DNA of 64,000 nt from Prorocentrum cordatum (taxonomy: Eukaryota > Sar > Dinophyceae > Prorocentrales > Prorocentraceae), in contig CAUYUJ010019115.1 in assembly GCA_963575745.1 (NCBI GenBank), positions 393,041 to 457,040 on the forward strand, in the 5' to 3' direction. The position numbers and the translations under genes are program-made. The notes beneath the pieces are model-generated. The model was not told the origin of the DNA and did no database searches. It saw only the letters and a program-made list of their open reading frames with translations. Position 1 is the stretch's first letter; the number at the start of each line of letters is the position of its first letter. Shown here one piece after another: positions 33,601-41,390 of this stretch.

Positions 33601-36137
33601 ACGATCGGGCCTCCTGCGACTCCGACTTGACCGACTTCATTCACCGACAGACCGAGGATGCTCTCGAACACGGGCGTGGCGTCGGTCAGGTTACAGCCGT
33701 CTGGCACGGAGGGCAGGACTTCGCGAGGCTGACGCAGCCCGCGGTGAGTATATGTAAGAGCACACAGTGCTGCGCGTGAAAACTGCATAGGCTGAGACTC
33801 GGCTTGAGCACAACTCTCTCCGGAAACACAGGCTGGTGCCTCTGGGATCCACTGGGGCTCCGGGATGATGACGTCCGAGGGGGTGAACTTCCAGGCCTCG
33901 GGCTCCCTTGGGAACCCCACATCCTTCAACCAAGAGTCGACTCTCAGAAGCAAGTGGCCATTCGGGGCAATCTTCAAGGGCACGTCGTACAGGTTGATCT
34001 TGGTGAAATGAGCCCTTTCCCCCAAGGTGTCCAGCTGGAGGCCCAAGAGCTTCCGCATCGGTAACGATCCCAAGAAAGGCAACTTAGGGTTCACGTCCAA
34101 GACTGAGGTACGGCAAACCAGGGGCACCACATGTTCAAGACATATCGGGAAATACACCACAGATTTGCTCACCGCACGACTGACTCCAAACCGAAACCTC
34201 TCTTGCTCCTCAGCTTCCCAGAAACTCAATCCCAGGTAGGCGATATGTTCCAGAAACTTTCCCAAACACTCGTAGCCCACAACGTTGCGCTGGCAACCTG
34301 TGTCGATGACAATGTAGAAACCCTGGGAATCCTCGAGGAAGCAAACGTCCAAGGGCGTCCGGACATGCCAGATGACGTCGACCTGATGCGATGATTTTGT
34401 CCCGCTTCTCGCCGCCTGAGCTCCGCGAGAATCCACGGAAAACTGACGCACTTCTGGCGTTGCCTGAAATCGAACGTGAGAGGCCCCCTTGTCGCTGGTG
34501 GCGACCTTGCTCTTGAAGGCGGCCACGCGCTGCTGCAGCTCGTCGGGCGAGAGGTGCGTGACTAAGGCCTCGTGCTCTACTGCGTCGGCGGCGTACTCCT
34601 CATCGTCTTCGTCGGCGGGTTCGTCCTGGTCGATCGAGGCATCATGAACGGCGCGAGCTCGGTCGCGTTTATCCTTGTAGCCGGTCCTCGAAGACGTCTG
34701 GCGAAACCCTGGCCTCTGAGATGCCGCCGGTGCTCTTGAATCTCCGGATCGGTCTCCCGTAAATGTTCCACGAATGCTTCCTGAAAAAGACGTGCCGGCC
34801 GGCGGCGTCGCAGTGCCTCTCTGTGGCGGTGCTGACGATGTCTGCGGCGGCCTGCCGGGCGGCGCTGGGGACGGCCGGCCTGCAGGGGCGGTGGCACCCC
34901 CAGAGGGCGCTGACCGCGGTTGCGGGCGTCGGTCTCCAGGCTTCGGCGGTGAGGACCTTCCGGTCCACCCGCGGCCCAAGGTCAGCTTCTTCAACTTGTC
35001 GCTGGTGACGGTCAAAGCGTCCGCCACCTCCTGCATGACCTGGATACTGTCAACCTCCTCGGCGTAAGCCTCATTTACTTCTGCTTGATCGGGGTCATCT
35101 TCATCTTCGTTTTCCTCAGCCTCGTCCTCGGGAATGATGTCGGCCTCGCTGACGTGGGGCGGCTTCGGCGGCGGTCGAGGAGCTCGACTCGGTGGCTGTC
35201 TATCTCGTCCTTTGCCGCCTCCTTTGTCGGAATCTCGACCAGCTGACCTGCGTTCAGGAGCGGCCGCCTCGCCGAGTCGCTTACGTGCCATCCGTCGTAC
35301 TGGTGCGACCCAGTTCGGGGCGGTGGATGGCCACTGCACACTCATAGCCTGAACGAGGCGGTCGAAGTCATACTCATTGCCCGTGGCGAGGAGAAGGTTG
35401 CGCCGGACCTCCGGCGATAAACATGAACTTCGCAACAACTTGAATGCTCGAAATTGTCCTCGCTGAGCTGGAAGCTCTGCCCGTTTGAGCCGCATCTCGA
35501 GATCCTTGAAATGCGCAACGTACGCGGCCAGCAGCTCACCGGGCAGACGCTCCACTTCTTCATACTCTTCCATGAGGTCTCCAACCTGTAGGATCTGCTG
35601 CTCATCAAACACGGCGAGGGAGTTGATCACCAAATCAATACCATCCTGTGAATACAACCGGGTCCACTCCAAGGACTCGATCATCTCTGCGCCTTCACCC
35701 GTGATGACGTCTGAAAGGTCCAGGGCCAGTTCGGCCATCGGCTTGTAGTGTCGCGCCCTGGCCTTCCACATGTGGACTTTCCTAACCCACTTCTGGTAGT
35801 ATCTCGGCTGCTTGTATATATTCTGAAACCTGGCCTCGAGTGGAGGTGGGGCTGGGCACGGTCCTCCGCGCCACTTCTTGCGATCACCGCGGGTGCGTCG
35901 GAACTCCGCCGAGCTCGGTGGAATCTCCGACTCCTCATCGTCGTCCTCGGCCCAGTCCTCACCAGCCCACTCGTCGGCCCATTCCTCTTCGTAGGTCTCG
36001 TCGTCGGGCACAGACGCTGCCGCTGCCGCGGCTCCCTCTCGAGGGTGCTTGCCTCTGTATCGACGATCTCCGTACTTCTTCGGTGCGGCGACGGCGCCGC
36101 GAGAACCAGCGGCAGCAGCAGGCCTCCGGTCAGCCAT
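27663..36137 (-). CDS. Gag-pol polyprotein of Ty1/copia type with methyltransferase-like domain
   Basis: The first ATG of the open frame is at 36137 (MADRRPAAAAG), giving 2824 codons; the frame is also open upstream into the LTR but without an ATG. Numbering from this Met: gag about 120-330, with an acidic linker and no CCHC zinc knuckle visible; retropepsin-like protease around D612 in VIDTGC; a methyltransferase-like domain with G1160 in LIEGCAGTARP, P1216-C1217 in VGFPCTLW and E1267-N1268 in FLFENPP; integrase with the zinc-binding H1605 (MHCNLGHP), then D1668, D1727 or D1729, and E1762; RT with D2391 in GTGDAESAFL, the copia signature LYGQSTAPYLWY and HVDDAL (D2487, D2488); RNase H with FADSSWAN and VTDCKSLYDAL. 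No internal stops. Residues 833-1083 are low-complexity in this frame and overlap a better-looking ORF in the +1 frame. The function is copy-and-paste transposition through an RNA intermediate. Confidence 0.95.
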   Translation of the reverse strand: MADRRPAAAAGSRGAVAAPKKYGDRRYRGKHPREGAAAAAASVPDDETYEEEWADEWAGEDWAEDDDEESEIPPSSAEFRRTRGDRKKWRGGPCPAPPPLEARFQNIYKQPRYYQKWVRKVHMWKARARHYKPMAELALDLSDVITGEGAEMIESLEWTRLYSQDGIDLVINSLAVFDEQQILQVGDLMEEYEEVERLPGELLAAYVAHFKDLEMRLKRAELPAQRGQFRAFKLLRSSCLSPEVRRNLLLATGNEYDFDRLVQAMSVQWPSTAPNWVAPVRRMARKRLGEAAAPERRSAGRDSDKGGGKGRDRQPPSRAPRPPPKPPHVSEADIIPEDEAEENEDEDDPDQAEVNEAYAEEVDSIQVMQEVADALTVTSDKLKKLTLGRGWTGRSSPPKPGDRRPQPRSAPSGGATAPAGRPSPAPPGRPPQTSSAPPQRGTATPPAGTSFSGSIRGTFTGDRSGDSRAPAASQRPGFRQTSSRTGYKDKRDRARAVHDASIDQDEPADEDDEEYAADAVEHEALVTHLSPDELQQRVAAFKSKVATSDKGASHVRFQATPEVRQFSVDSRGAQAARSGTKSSHQVDVIWHVRTPLDVCFLEDSQGFYIVIDTGCQRNVVGYECLGKFLEHIAYLGLSFWEAEEQERFRFGVSRAVSKSVVYFPICLEHVVPLVCRTSVLDVNPKLPFLGSLPMRKLLGLQLDTLGERAHFTKINLYDVPLKIAPNGHLLLRVDSWLKDVGFPREPEAWKFTPSDVIIPEPQWIPEAPACVSGESCAQAESQPMQFSRAALCALTYTHRGLRQPREVLPSVPDGCNLTDATPVFESILGLSVNEVGQVGVAGGPIVSSYSSADEAEPGDQRVDEPDAADHEPPVAHHRSQSRAVPAEHGDVEPDDGRDRADGPRDGLPDTDGGLSEGDRERSRTGSGERAATAAGTRGSSPELLTAVREEGRVRPSGNEEVLRQGVLADLRPVRPAVEVGQREVDRGRQRRSSSRTYLDKVTGFLLALSASCFNNAETPGQVFGELEPGSYADQGGAKVTLGAGGSDGRGVRREHGQDLRGRGDGPGMGQASAPASPASGTEMVKRGAWKRLLGIAKKTTAACETLINVSQDADRRAADLRDAEWCCSDVAFMDIPVPELPDHRYLDNECQACGTDLIEGCAGTARPTRLASRFELRASPSADIEDGWDLSTTRGAQRWKDQILKDKPLYVIVGFPCTLWCSYNVNVNYVDHPELLERLRARDRRLIDLIKWTIKYQVKHGRFFLFENPPTSAIWKDLQFAPLLPLGETVIGHGCQYGKTGKTGLPIRKAYRWFSNSPPALAALSRRCPGLRPESGGHLHDQIENSKWTKASGEYTDEMAHAMLYAIQQVTAQRNPSRFADMPVAATEWEVAYNHAGPIEVLFASPEKDPTRWEAVMQGVRQIVGGSANRGGNKAMHYLSKSSTLWRQISQLVPWDLTMIQLAKSAKQRRFPINKEPWSHRGHCYVDEKGHYHIEAEDLVDVAFPTLALSPPADLAVFFFGYAKQESLPQEPDTSQIEKRMPLPPDPNDPMLPNNSLPPDEDDDLQDVPIARMPDASDGMAGIRFVGVTKEQCPREVRQLVARMHCNLGHPVPSEFFQFLAQRGASQATLLCARALRCPACLRRKRPQRQRESQIPRVGLFNDLVKGDLFYVMTHDGTTHALLGLVDKATRLHVVCRIVSREPGDVWEKFQTCWLTPFGIMQILVVDRDGAFEAVFMDNCHTLGIDVRYVPPGAHWQLGLAESGNYAWRRVFEKVIDVILPTMPEHVDLAIISTSHAVNQSVRRAGRTAYAAAFGRAPTLPTELLADTTSAEFWRNCTQDEMLAYGERCRIEALKAIADLEADEALRTSILRQPVNRKAHDFLSGQRVAAWGEHGRKRRGKTPVAGYRPGIFCFWDSGTNGYGEGESAWLRIGHRTVQVAREHIRPAVGFEGWTPSEEDLKELKTAEQDLAKAGQGDASNIIIEGPPEQQPEPEDPQARVLPGPLPAAPLEPILEEPAQASLGDNATKENFRSVSADDAPEAAPNAELPQLADASESPTPTGQSGTRRRAQSRAEGEAPEPAAPFPWPAPPQFGPVRTRERSATPTPRRSAPHTRESSAARPPSSGSAPSTVIAPPPEKKPRPGKLPHIPGSPSPAAFVSNESDEMEFITPDGWDGVEEPVLLRTRVFSSLAEVQEAYEAHLLPIENFENDPIDDSEPDDDWTNCLYMTYHELSDLRDGEMDVDCATAQVGDTTDSNNLSRREQRQLDREIPWREIAEYPEDQFMEYVKALRKECQNWDTWKSVRACSQEEAEQVRRDPHLRKRCIRSRVCYRDKNLGFPPLKAKARPVLLGFSDPDLEKLPRNAPVLTDAGKKLICQIAVSNDWRVGTGDAESAFLQGGAQSEREEAIYMIPPKDPIVQAAGVFTAPLYEVIGNLYGQSTAPYLWYKHVVTTFLALGSKLHSLDSALFLWFFPNNELACAVGMHVDDALAAHHPKFDFTPIEKAIKWRGWQWDNFVFLGEEYQRLRQGPYSGSLFVHQAAYPKAIAVTKVGVMSSTRSSSKLTRSEREDLESAVGSLQWLSGHTRPDLSAAVSLVQRIDPELNDLRMAMKHVEYAHRTAQTGILIVRVDLSRACFVSFADSSWANAPGLKTQIGTLIFLADEAILTGPTSCTLLFHKSKRTPRVVRSTLAGEAIAQDLGVDYASYLSKFLSEMLTGRPAGRHPPIFEVITVTDCKSLYDALHQLTPSLSEKRTVIDVISIRDEVKVKNVRWIPTTHMIADGMTKEDPKLRENLTKFLADPVLSLVESIACEELTGGDGQVQKK
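32145..32690 (-). other. Methyltransferase-like domain inside the copia polyprotein
   Basis: The order and spacing of three motifs resemble C5-cytosine methyltransferases: a Gly-containing motif I (LIEGCAGTARPTRLA), a Pro-Cys motif IV 57 residues later (YVIVGFPCTLW) and an Glu-Asn motif VI 50 residues after that (FFLFENPP). Further on, GHGCQYGKTG and IRKAYRWFSN are positioned where motif VIII and a target-recognition start might be, but a clear QxRxR is missing. Retrotransposon-borne cytosine methyltransferases have been reported in dinoflagellates; whether this copy is active or even binds S-adenosylmethionine cannot be told. Confidence 0.6.
32885..33640 (-). CDS. Nested +1-frame ORF with zinc-ribbon motif
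   Basis: 251 codons from ATG at 33640 to TGA at 32885, fully inside the polyprotein frame but one base later. It reads as normal protein: a helical stretch (NLAINAWTNLMQLIMNHLSH, SNRMMGAIAQMGHEMGYLTP), then CAHP-x11-ICDQCGRRW, a Cys/His pair followed by CxxC typical of a zinc ribbon, then a Ser/Arg-rich tail. The ATG directly follows an in-frame TGA (TGAATGA). The stop overlaps an ATG of the main frame (ATGGTGA, main-frame Met 1083). The main frame stays open throughout but is low-complexity Arg/Asp/Gly/Glu here. It is either the true course of the polyprotein through two frame changes, or a separately translated ORF. Confidence 0.65.
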   Translation of the reverse strand: MKSVKSESQEARSSRRTVQLTRQNLAINAWTNLMQLIMNHLSHIIGRSREQFRQNMEMSNRMMGAIAQMGHEMGYLTPMADSVKAIARGAAQVPESVLPPPPAPEDQAQNYSQLCEKRDVCAHPATRRYYAKGYWLICDQCGRRWKSVNGKWIVDDKEDPLRVPTSTKSLGSSSRSRPAASTMPKRPVKSSASSSQGRTRTKAEPRSPSEQAVPTDEEYDENMDRTSGGEETDQGWDKLPRQPPPRRGPRW

Positions 36138-36244
36138 CGTGCGAGATGTGATATCCGTCGGAGTCTGTCCGACTGCACGGGAGTGTCCGGAAGGGAACTG
36201 TCTGGTGCCGAAAGTGTTCTCCCTGCGAGGGAGCTCGGAATACA

Positions 36245-36257
36245 CGCTCCGCTGCCA
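36245..36257 (-). other. Putative tRNA primer-binding site
   Basis: One base inside the 5' LTR the coding strand reads TGGCAGCGGAGCG, starting with TGG as required to pair with the CCA end of a tRNA. It resembles the initiator-Met type site of many copia elements (TGGTAGCAGAGC) with two differences. Confidence 0.5.
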
Positions 36258-36258
36258 A

Positions 36259-36458
36259 TGCAACGCACACGCAGGTGCTGACAATATGCGTGAATCTTTT
36301 ATTCCAAGACCTTCTCGCTGCAAGTGATACGTTATGCTAGCTGGTAGCGTAGGCAGAAGGGGGCCCCCTCAGCCAATATGTTTACGGGCAGAGGGGTGAG
36401 AGCGTGCAACAGCAATAGCAGGGACCAGCATTATCAGATAAACAGAATGACTATTGCA
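36259..36458 (-). repeat. 5' LTR of the copia element
   Basis: 200 bp, identical by eye to 27062-27261. Transcription should start in here and run leftwards. The open frame of the polyprotein already enters the LTR, but the first ATG is 122 bases inside the internal region. Confidence 0.95.
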
Positions 36459-36463
36459 CTTTT

Positions 36464-37075
36464 CTGGTCAACATGAAGTCGGTTCCGGGATGTGAACTGA
36501 TATTAGAACTTCCTCTAGAAAGCTGAGCTGCTCTCAGAACAAATCTTATATACGAATGCTCAACGTAAAAATCTAGTTTATTAACATGAATAGTTAAATA
36601 TATTTCAAATCTTAGCAAAACCGACTCCAAATTGTCACATTGTCCGTTTGCGTCGGGTCGGCCAACTGGGATCCGGCGGTAAACCGTCAACCAGGTTACC
36701 GCCGGGAACCTCGTAGAGCTCGTTTCTCGCGCGGCACGACTCGGAGCACATGGAAGAAACTTTATCAAGCGTGAAATGAAACAAATAGAAAAAACACGTT
36801 TTTGGTTTTTATCCAAAACCGGTTCCGCCAAATGTTCTGATAGTAATACTGCAGCTGCAGCTACGGACCTGCGAATTTGACAGGCAGACGCGGCAGAACC
36901 AATTACAGGTGCGAAAAATACCGGTTCTCAAAACGAACTTCAAAATCTTTCACAATCTTCGAAAAAGCAACCCCAAGTTGACACATTGTCCGCCCTGGCC
37001 GGGTCGGCCAACTAGCGCCACCCGGCGCCGGAATTCCTCTAGCTCATCGATGCCGAAGAGCTCTACGAGGTAGTA
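36464..37075 (+). repeat. Family B copies right of the copia element
   Basis: The stretch 36464-36655 continues the repeat interrupted by the LTR (GTCAACATGAAGTCGGTTCC, AAATCTTAGCAAAACCGAC). A second copy starts at the CCGGCGGTAAACC hairpin at about 36671 and ends with GAATTCCTCTAGCTCATCG and a GAGCTCTACGAGGTA linker. Confidence 0.75.
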
Positions 37076-37239
37076 GCTCCGCCCTGCACCCGACTTCCTC
37101 TAGCTCTTCTCATCTTAAGAGCTCTACGAGGTACTCGCTGCGAGAAACGTTGACCGGCAAGCGTGTGCGTCTGGCCAAAGCAGCCACCACGCCGGCTTTT
37201 TCTCAAACCCTTCTAATAAGCTCACAAGGAGCTATCCGG

Positions 37240-37785
37240 GAACTGGGGCCTTCGGTGGAGCTCCAATGGGGCAACGAAGCGCTGCCCTGGGCGGGGGGGC
37301 CGCATGCGAGAGCAGCCGCTGGGGCCGTCGGTGGAGCTCCCTATGGGGGCAGGAACCGCATGCGAGAGCAGACACTGGGACCTTCGGTGGAGCTCCGTAT
37401 GGGGCCACGAAGCGCTGCCCCAGGTGGGGGAACCGCATGCGAGAGCAGCCACTGGTGCCTTTGGTGGAGCTCCCTATGGGGCCACGAAATGCTGCCCTGG
37501 GTGGGGGGACCGCATGCGAGAGCAGCCACTAGGGCCTTCGGTGGAAACCGCATGCGAGAGCAGCCACTGGGACCTTCGGTGGAGCTCCCTATGGGGCCAC
37601 GAAGCGCTGCTCTGGGTGGGTGGGGGAACCGCATGCGAGAACAGCCACTGGGCCCTTCGGTGGAGCTCCCTCTGGGGCCACGAAACACTGCCCTAAGTGG
37701 GGGAACCACATGCGAGGGCAGCCACTGGGGCCTTCGGTGGAGCTCCCCAGGGGGCCACGAAACGCTGCCCTGGGTTGGGGAATAC
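37240..37785 (+). repeat. 77-bp satellite, first segment
   Basis: Units contain GGTGGAGCTCCCTATGGGGC, CACGAAGCGCTGCCCTGGG and GGGGGAACCGCATGCGAGAG. Some units are deleted or fused. Confidence 0.9.
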
Positions 37786-38134
37786 CTCGTAGAGCTCTTC
37801 GGCATCGATAAGCTGGAGGAAGTCCGGTTCCCCCCCCCCCCCCCGAATTTAGTAAGAGATTATGAAATTCGTTTTGAAAGCTGGTATGTTTCGCACCTGT
37901 AGTGGGTTATGCCGCGTCTGCCAATGAAATTCTCAGGTCCGTAGCTGCAGTACTACTATGAAAACACAAAGGGAAATCGTCATTACATGAAAACCCCAAA
38001 ACGTGTTTTTTTTTTCAAGTTTTTCAGCTCACGTTTGAGGAAGCTCCTTCCATGTGTTCCGAACAGCGCCGCACAAGAAAAGAGCTCTACGCAGCTCCCG
38101 GCGGTAACCTGTTTGTCGGTTTCCGCCGGCTCCC
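37786..38134 (-). repeat. Family B copy inside the satellite, inverted
   Basis: It reads backwards from TACCTCGTAGAGCTCTTCGG (37788) through TTTCGCACCTGTAGTGGGTT to the hairpin remnant CCCGGCGGTAACCTG at about 38097. Satellite units lie on both sides. Confidence 0.8.
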
Positions 38135-38582
38135 AGTCGCATGCGAGAGGGCAGCCGCTGGGGCCGTCAGTGGAGCTCCCTATGGGGCCACGAAACGCTG
38201 CCCTGGATTGGGGAACCGCATGCGAATTGCGCCAGGGGGGCATTCGGTGGAGCTCCCGGTGGGGCCGCGAAGCGCTGCCCTGGGTGGGGGAACCGCATGC
38301 GAGAGCAGCAACTGGGGCCTTCGGTTGAGTTCCCTATGGGGCCCCGAAGCGCTGCCCTGGGTGGGGGAACCGCATGCGAGAGCAACCACTGGTGCCTTCG
38401 GTGGAGCTCTCTATGGGGTCACGAAGCGCTGCCCTGGGTTGGGGAACCGCATGCGAGAGCAGCCACTGGGGCCTTTGGTGGGGCCACGCGACGCTGCCCT
38501 GGGTGAGGGAATCGGAAACGCTGCCCTGGGTGGGGAAATCGCATGCGAGAGCAACCACTGGGGCCTTCGATGGAGCTCTCTA
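38135..38582 (+). repeat. 77-bp satellite, second segment
   Basis: Five to six units, some shortened, directly followed by the tail at 38583. Confidence 0.9.
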
Positions 38583-38735
38583 TGGGGCTACGAAACGTGT
38601 GAGAGGTATGCCGAGAGCAGAGGCAAGGAGGGGGAGGAGGGAGGAGGGGGAGGAAGAGGAAGGATGGAGGTGGGACGCGGGGCACTGTCCCTTCGAAACG
38701 AGGGTCCAACACCACAGGATGGTTGGGAACAATGT
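38583..38735 (+). repeat. Tail sequence closing the satellite
   Basis: GTGTGAGAGGTATGCCGAGA, then a GGA-rich part, then CACTGTCCCTTCGAAACGAG and CCAACACCACAGGATGGTTG. The same tail closes the arrays at 40088-40207 and 42225-42364, and in reverse at 42384-42480. Confidence 0.85.
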
Positions 38736-38756
38736 CTTAGGATGGTTTCAAAACTC

Positions 38757-38810
38757 AAACAAAATAATTCTGGCGAAAGACCCAACCATAAACAATTGTT
38801 CGTAACGCGC
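38757..38810 (+). repeat. Head sequence opening the next satellite
   Basis: AAAATAATTCTGGCGAAAGA leads into CCCAACCATAAACAATTGTT. It is a diverged copy of the heads at 40482 and, inverted, at 44681. Confidence 0.75.
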
Positions 38811-40087
38811 TGTGGGTGCCGCCTTCGGTGGGGCTCCCTATGGGGCCACGAAGCGCTTCCTTGGGTGGGGGGACCACATTCGGGAGCAGCCGCTGGGGCC
38901 TTCGGTGGAGATCCCTATGAGGCCACGAAGCGCTGCCCTGGGCGGGGAACCGCATGCGAGAGCAGCCAGTGGGGCCTTCGGTGGAGCTCCCTATGGGGCC
39001 ACGAAGCGTTGCCCTGGGTGGGGGAACCGCATGCGAACTGCGCCGCGCAGGCCTTTGGTGGAGCTCCCTATGGAGCCACGAAGCGTTGCCCTGGGTGGAG
39101 GAACCGCATGCGAGAGCAGCAACTGGGGCCTTCGGTGGAGCTCCCTATGGGGCCACGAAGCGCTGCCCTTGGGTGGGGAAACTGCATGCGAGAGCAGCCA
39201 CTGGGGCCTTCGGTGGAGCTCCCTATGGGGCCACGAAGCGCTGCCCTGGGTGGGGGAACCGCATGCGAGAGCAGCCGCTGGGGCCTTCGGTGGGGCTCCC
39301 TATGGGGCCACGAAGCGCTGCCTCGGGTGGGGGAACCGCATGCGGGAGCAGCCACTGTGGCCCTCGGTGGAGCTCCCTGTGGGGCCACGAAACGCTGCGC
39401 AGGATGGGGGAACCGCATGCGAAAACAGCCACTGGGGCCTTCGGTGGAGCTCCCTATGGGGCCACGAAGCGCTGCCCCGGGTGGGGGAACCGCATGCGAG
39501 AGCAGCCAGTGGGGCCTTCGGTGGAGCTTCCTATGGGGCCACGAAGCGCTGCCCTGGGTGGGGGAACCGCATGCGAGAGCAGCCAATGAGGCCTTCGGTG
39601 GAGCTCCCTATGGGGCCACGAAGCGGTGCCTTGTGTGGGGAACCGCATGCGAGAGCAGCCACTGGGACCTTCGGTGGAGCTCCCTATGGGGCTACGAAGC
39701 GCTGCCCCGGGTGGGGGAACCGCATGCGGGCGCACGCATTGGGGCCTTCGGTGGAACTCCCCGTGGGGCCACGAAGCGCTGCCCTGGGTGGGGGAACCGC
39801 ATGCGAGAGCAGCCAGTGGGCCTTCGGTGGAGTTCCCTGTGGGGCTACGAAGCGCTGCCCTGGGTGGGGGAACCGCGTGCGAGAGCAGCCGCTGGGGCCG
39901 TCGGTGGAGTTCCCTATGGGGCCGCGAAGCGCTGCCCTGGGTGGGGGAACCGCATGCGAGAACAACCGCTGGGGCCTTCGGTGGAGCTCCCTATGGGGCC
40001 ACGAAGCGCTGCCCTGGGTGGGGTGGGGGAACCGCATTCGAGAGCAACCGCAGGGGCCTTCGGTGGAGCTCCCTATGGGGCTACGAA
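38811..40087 (+). repeat. 77-bp satellite, main array
   Basis: About sixteen units; GCATGCG starts at 39184, 39261 and 39338 (period 77). A 753-codon ORF (38052-40313) and others in all plus frames arise because the unit has no stop in any of them; 77 is not a multiple of three, so the ORF cycles through the unit frames. Not a gene. Confidence 0.95.
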
Positions 40088-40207
40088 GCGTGTGAGAGGT
40101 GTGCCGAGAGCAGAGGCAAGGAGGGGGTGGAGAGGGGCTGAGGGGGAAGGTGGGACGCGGGGCGCTGTCTCTTCAAAACGAGGACCCAACACCACAGGAT
40201 GGTTGGG
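40088..40207 (+). repeat. Tail sequence, second copy
   Basis: GTGTGAGAGGTGTGCCGAGA to CAACACCACAGGATGGTTGG; follows the last 77-bp unit as at 38583. Confidence 0.85.
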
Positions 40208-40209
40208 AA

Positions 40210-40481
40210 ACACATTCATACCTCGTAGAGCTCTTAAGATAAGAAGAGCTAAAGGAATTCGGGTGCAGGGCGGAGCTAGTTGGTCGACCCGACCAGAAAA
40301 GAAGCTGTGGTAATTTGGGCTCGGTTGTGCTAAGATTTCAAAGATATTTCGCAATTCATTTTGAGATATCAAATTTTTCGCACCTGTGAAAGACTATGAG
40401 GGCCTCGGCGACTTAATATGAACTCCGTAGGCGCACTTTTACTATCAAAACACTTGGCGGAACCAACTTCATGTCGACATG
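40210..40481 (-). repeat. Family B repeat, inverted, left part of an interrupted copy
   Basis: It reads backwards from the GAGCTCTACGAGGTA linker to CATGTCGACATGAAGTTGG (minus strand). The remainder of the same copy continues at 44682-44800, so the 4.2 kb between them looks inserted. Confidence 0.8.
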
Positions 40482-40847
40482 AAAATTAGCCTTGCGAAGG
40501 ACCCAACCATATGCAGTTGTGAATGCCGCGATTGTGGATCTCATCTTCGGTCGCGCTCCCTATGGGGCCACGAACCGTGTGAGGGGGCGTGCCGAAATGC
40601 GTGGCGGGGTCCCCAATACGAACAAATACGATCGCTCTGAGTGCGCGAGACTGAGACCGGGTGAGCCTGAGCGCGAGTACGTCTGATTGTGAATGTGTCT
40701 GCGTGCGAATCAGTCTACGTGCATCAATGTCGACGCCAATGCCGGCGCGCCCCTCACGAGGATCGCGCCCGCTTCCTTCCCCTTCTTTTTCTGCCTCTTT
40801 GCCCGTGCGCGCCGATGTCCATGGCTGCGGGCGCGGCGCCGCGCTGA

Positions 40848-41095
40848 GTCCCCGCGACGCGCGCTGGTCGCCCCGAAGAGGTCCCGGCGACGCGCGCGGG
40901 TCGTCCACTGCGCGGAGCAGAGAGAGTGCTAGCTGGCTGGGTGATAGCGGGCAAGACTGTGGCCGCTGGGCAGAGCGACGACGGGGGCGAGCGAGGCTCT
41001 GGGCAGAGCGCAGCGCGGAATTCCCGCGACGCGCGTTGGTCGCCCCGAGAGGGTCCCAGCGACGCGCGCGGATCGCCCGCGGCGCGAGGCCAAGC
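40848..41095 (+). repeat. 173-bp direct duplication
   Basis: CCCGCGACGCGCGCTGGTCG near 40850 recurs near 41023 as CCCGCGACGCGCGTTGGTCG, with similar sequence following each copy. Confidence 0.8.
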
Positions 41096-41143
41096 AGTCA
41101 GACCGTCGAGAGACGGCGAGTCTCGGGCGGGCCGCTCCTCAAG

Positions 41144-41390
41144 TCAAGCCTCGCGGATAAACTCGGTGAAGCCCATCTCCCTGGCGAGGGCCGTCGCCTC
41201 CCTTCTGCGCCGCTTCGTGCGCGCCGCAAACCAGCTGCTTCCGCAGGCCCTCCGGCGGCCCTGCCAGGAAGAACTCGATGCGCGGCGCCCGCATGAGCAG
41301 GAGGTCCTCGTGGCGCGTGGCGCGCGAGAGCAGGACGTAGAGCTCCAGCCACCAGTCGTCGTCCTCCCTCTTGCCATTCCCCACCAGTCG
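41144..41390 (-). pseudogene. C-terminal fragment of a Pif1/UvrD-type helicase, frameshifted
   Basis: The minus strand reads LYVLLSRATRHEDLLLMR then FFLAGPPEGLRKQL in one frame (about 41380-41240), and after a one-base shift ALAREMGFTEFIREA and a stop at 41144. The LSRAT-DLLLLR motif is typical of the last domain of superfamily 1 helicases (Pif1/RecD-like), and dinoflagellate relatives continue with a GPP and LxxxLGF-type end. It lies alone between a repeat-rich head segment and the 89-bp satellite, so it is a fragment, not a gene. Confidence 0.5.

Larger units (their letters stand above)
27057..36463 (-). mobile_element. Full-length Ty1/copia LTR retrotransposon
   Basis: The element runs from the LTR at 36259-36458 (5') to the LTR at 27062-27261 (3') on the minus strand. 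A 5-bp target duplication CTTTT stands at 27057-27061 and 36459-36463. LTRs start TG and end CA and are identical by eye, so the insertion is recent. Protein order is gag, protease, a methyltransferase-like domain, integrase, reverse transcriptase and RNase H; integrase before RT defines copia. The coding frame is about twice the usual copia length. It is inserted into a family B repeat. An uninterrupted relative of the left junction, AGCTTCTTTTCTGGTCGGG on the minus strand, is at about 40280-40310. Confidence 0.97.

Noticed and set aside
38052-40313. 753-codon plus-strand ORF
   Set aside because: It is the translation of the 77-bp satellite, with family B sequence and the tail at its edges. 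Other frames are open as well.
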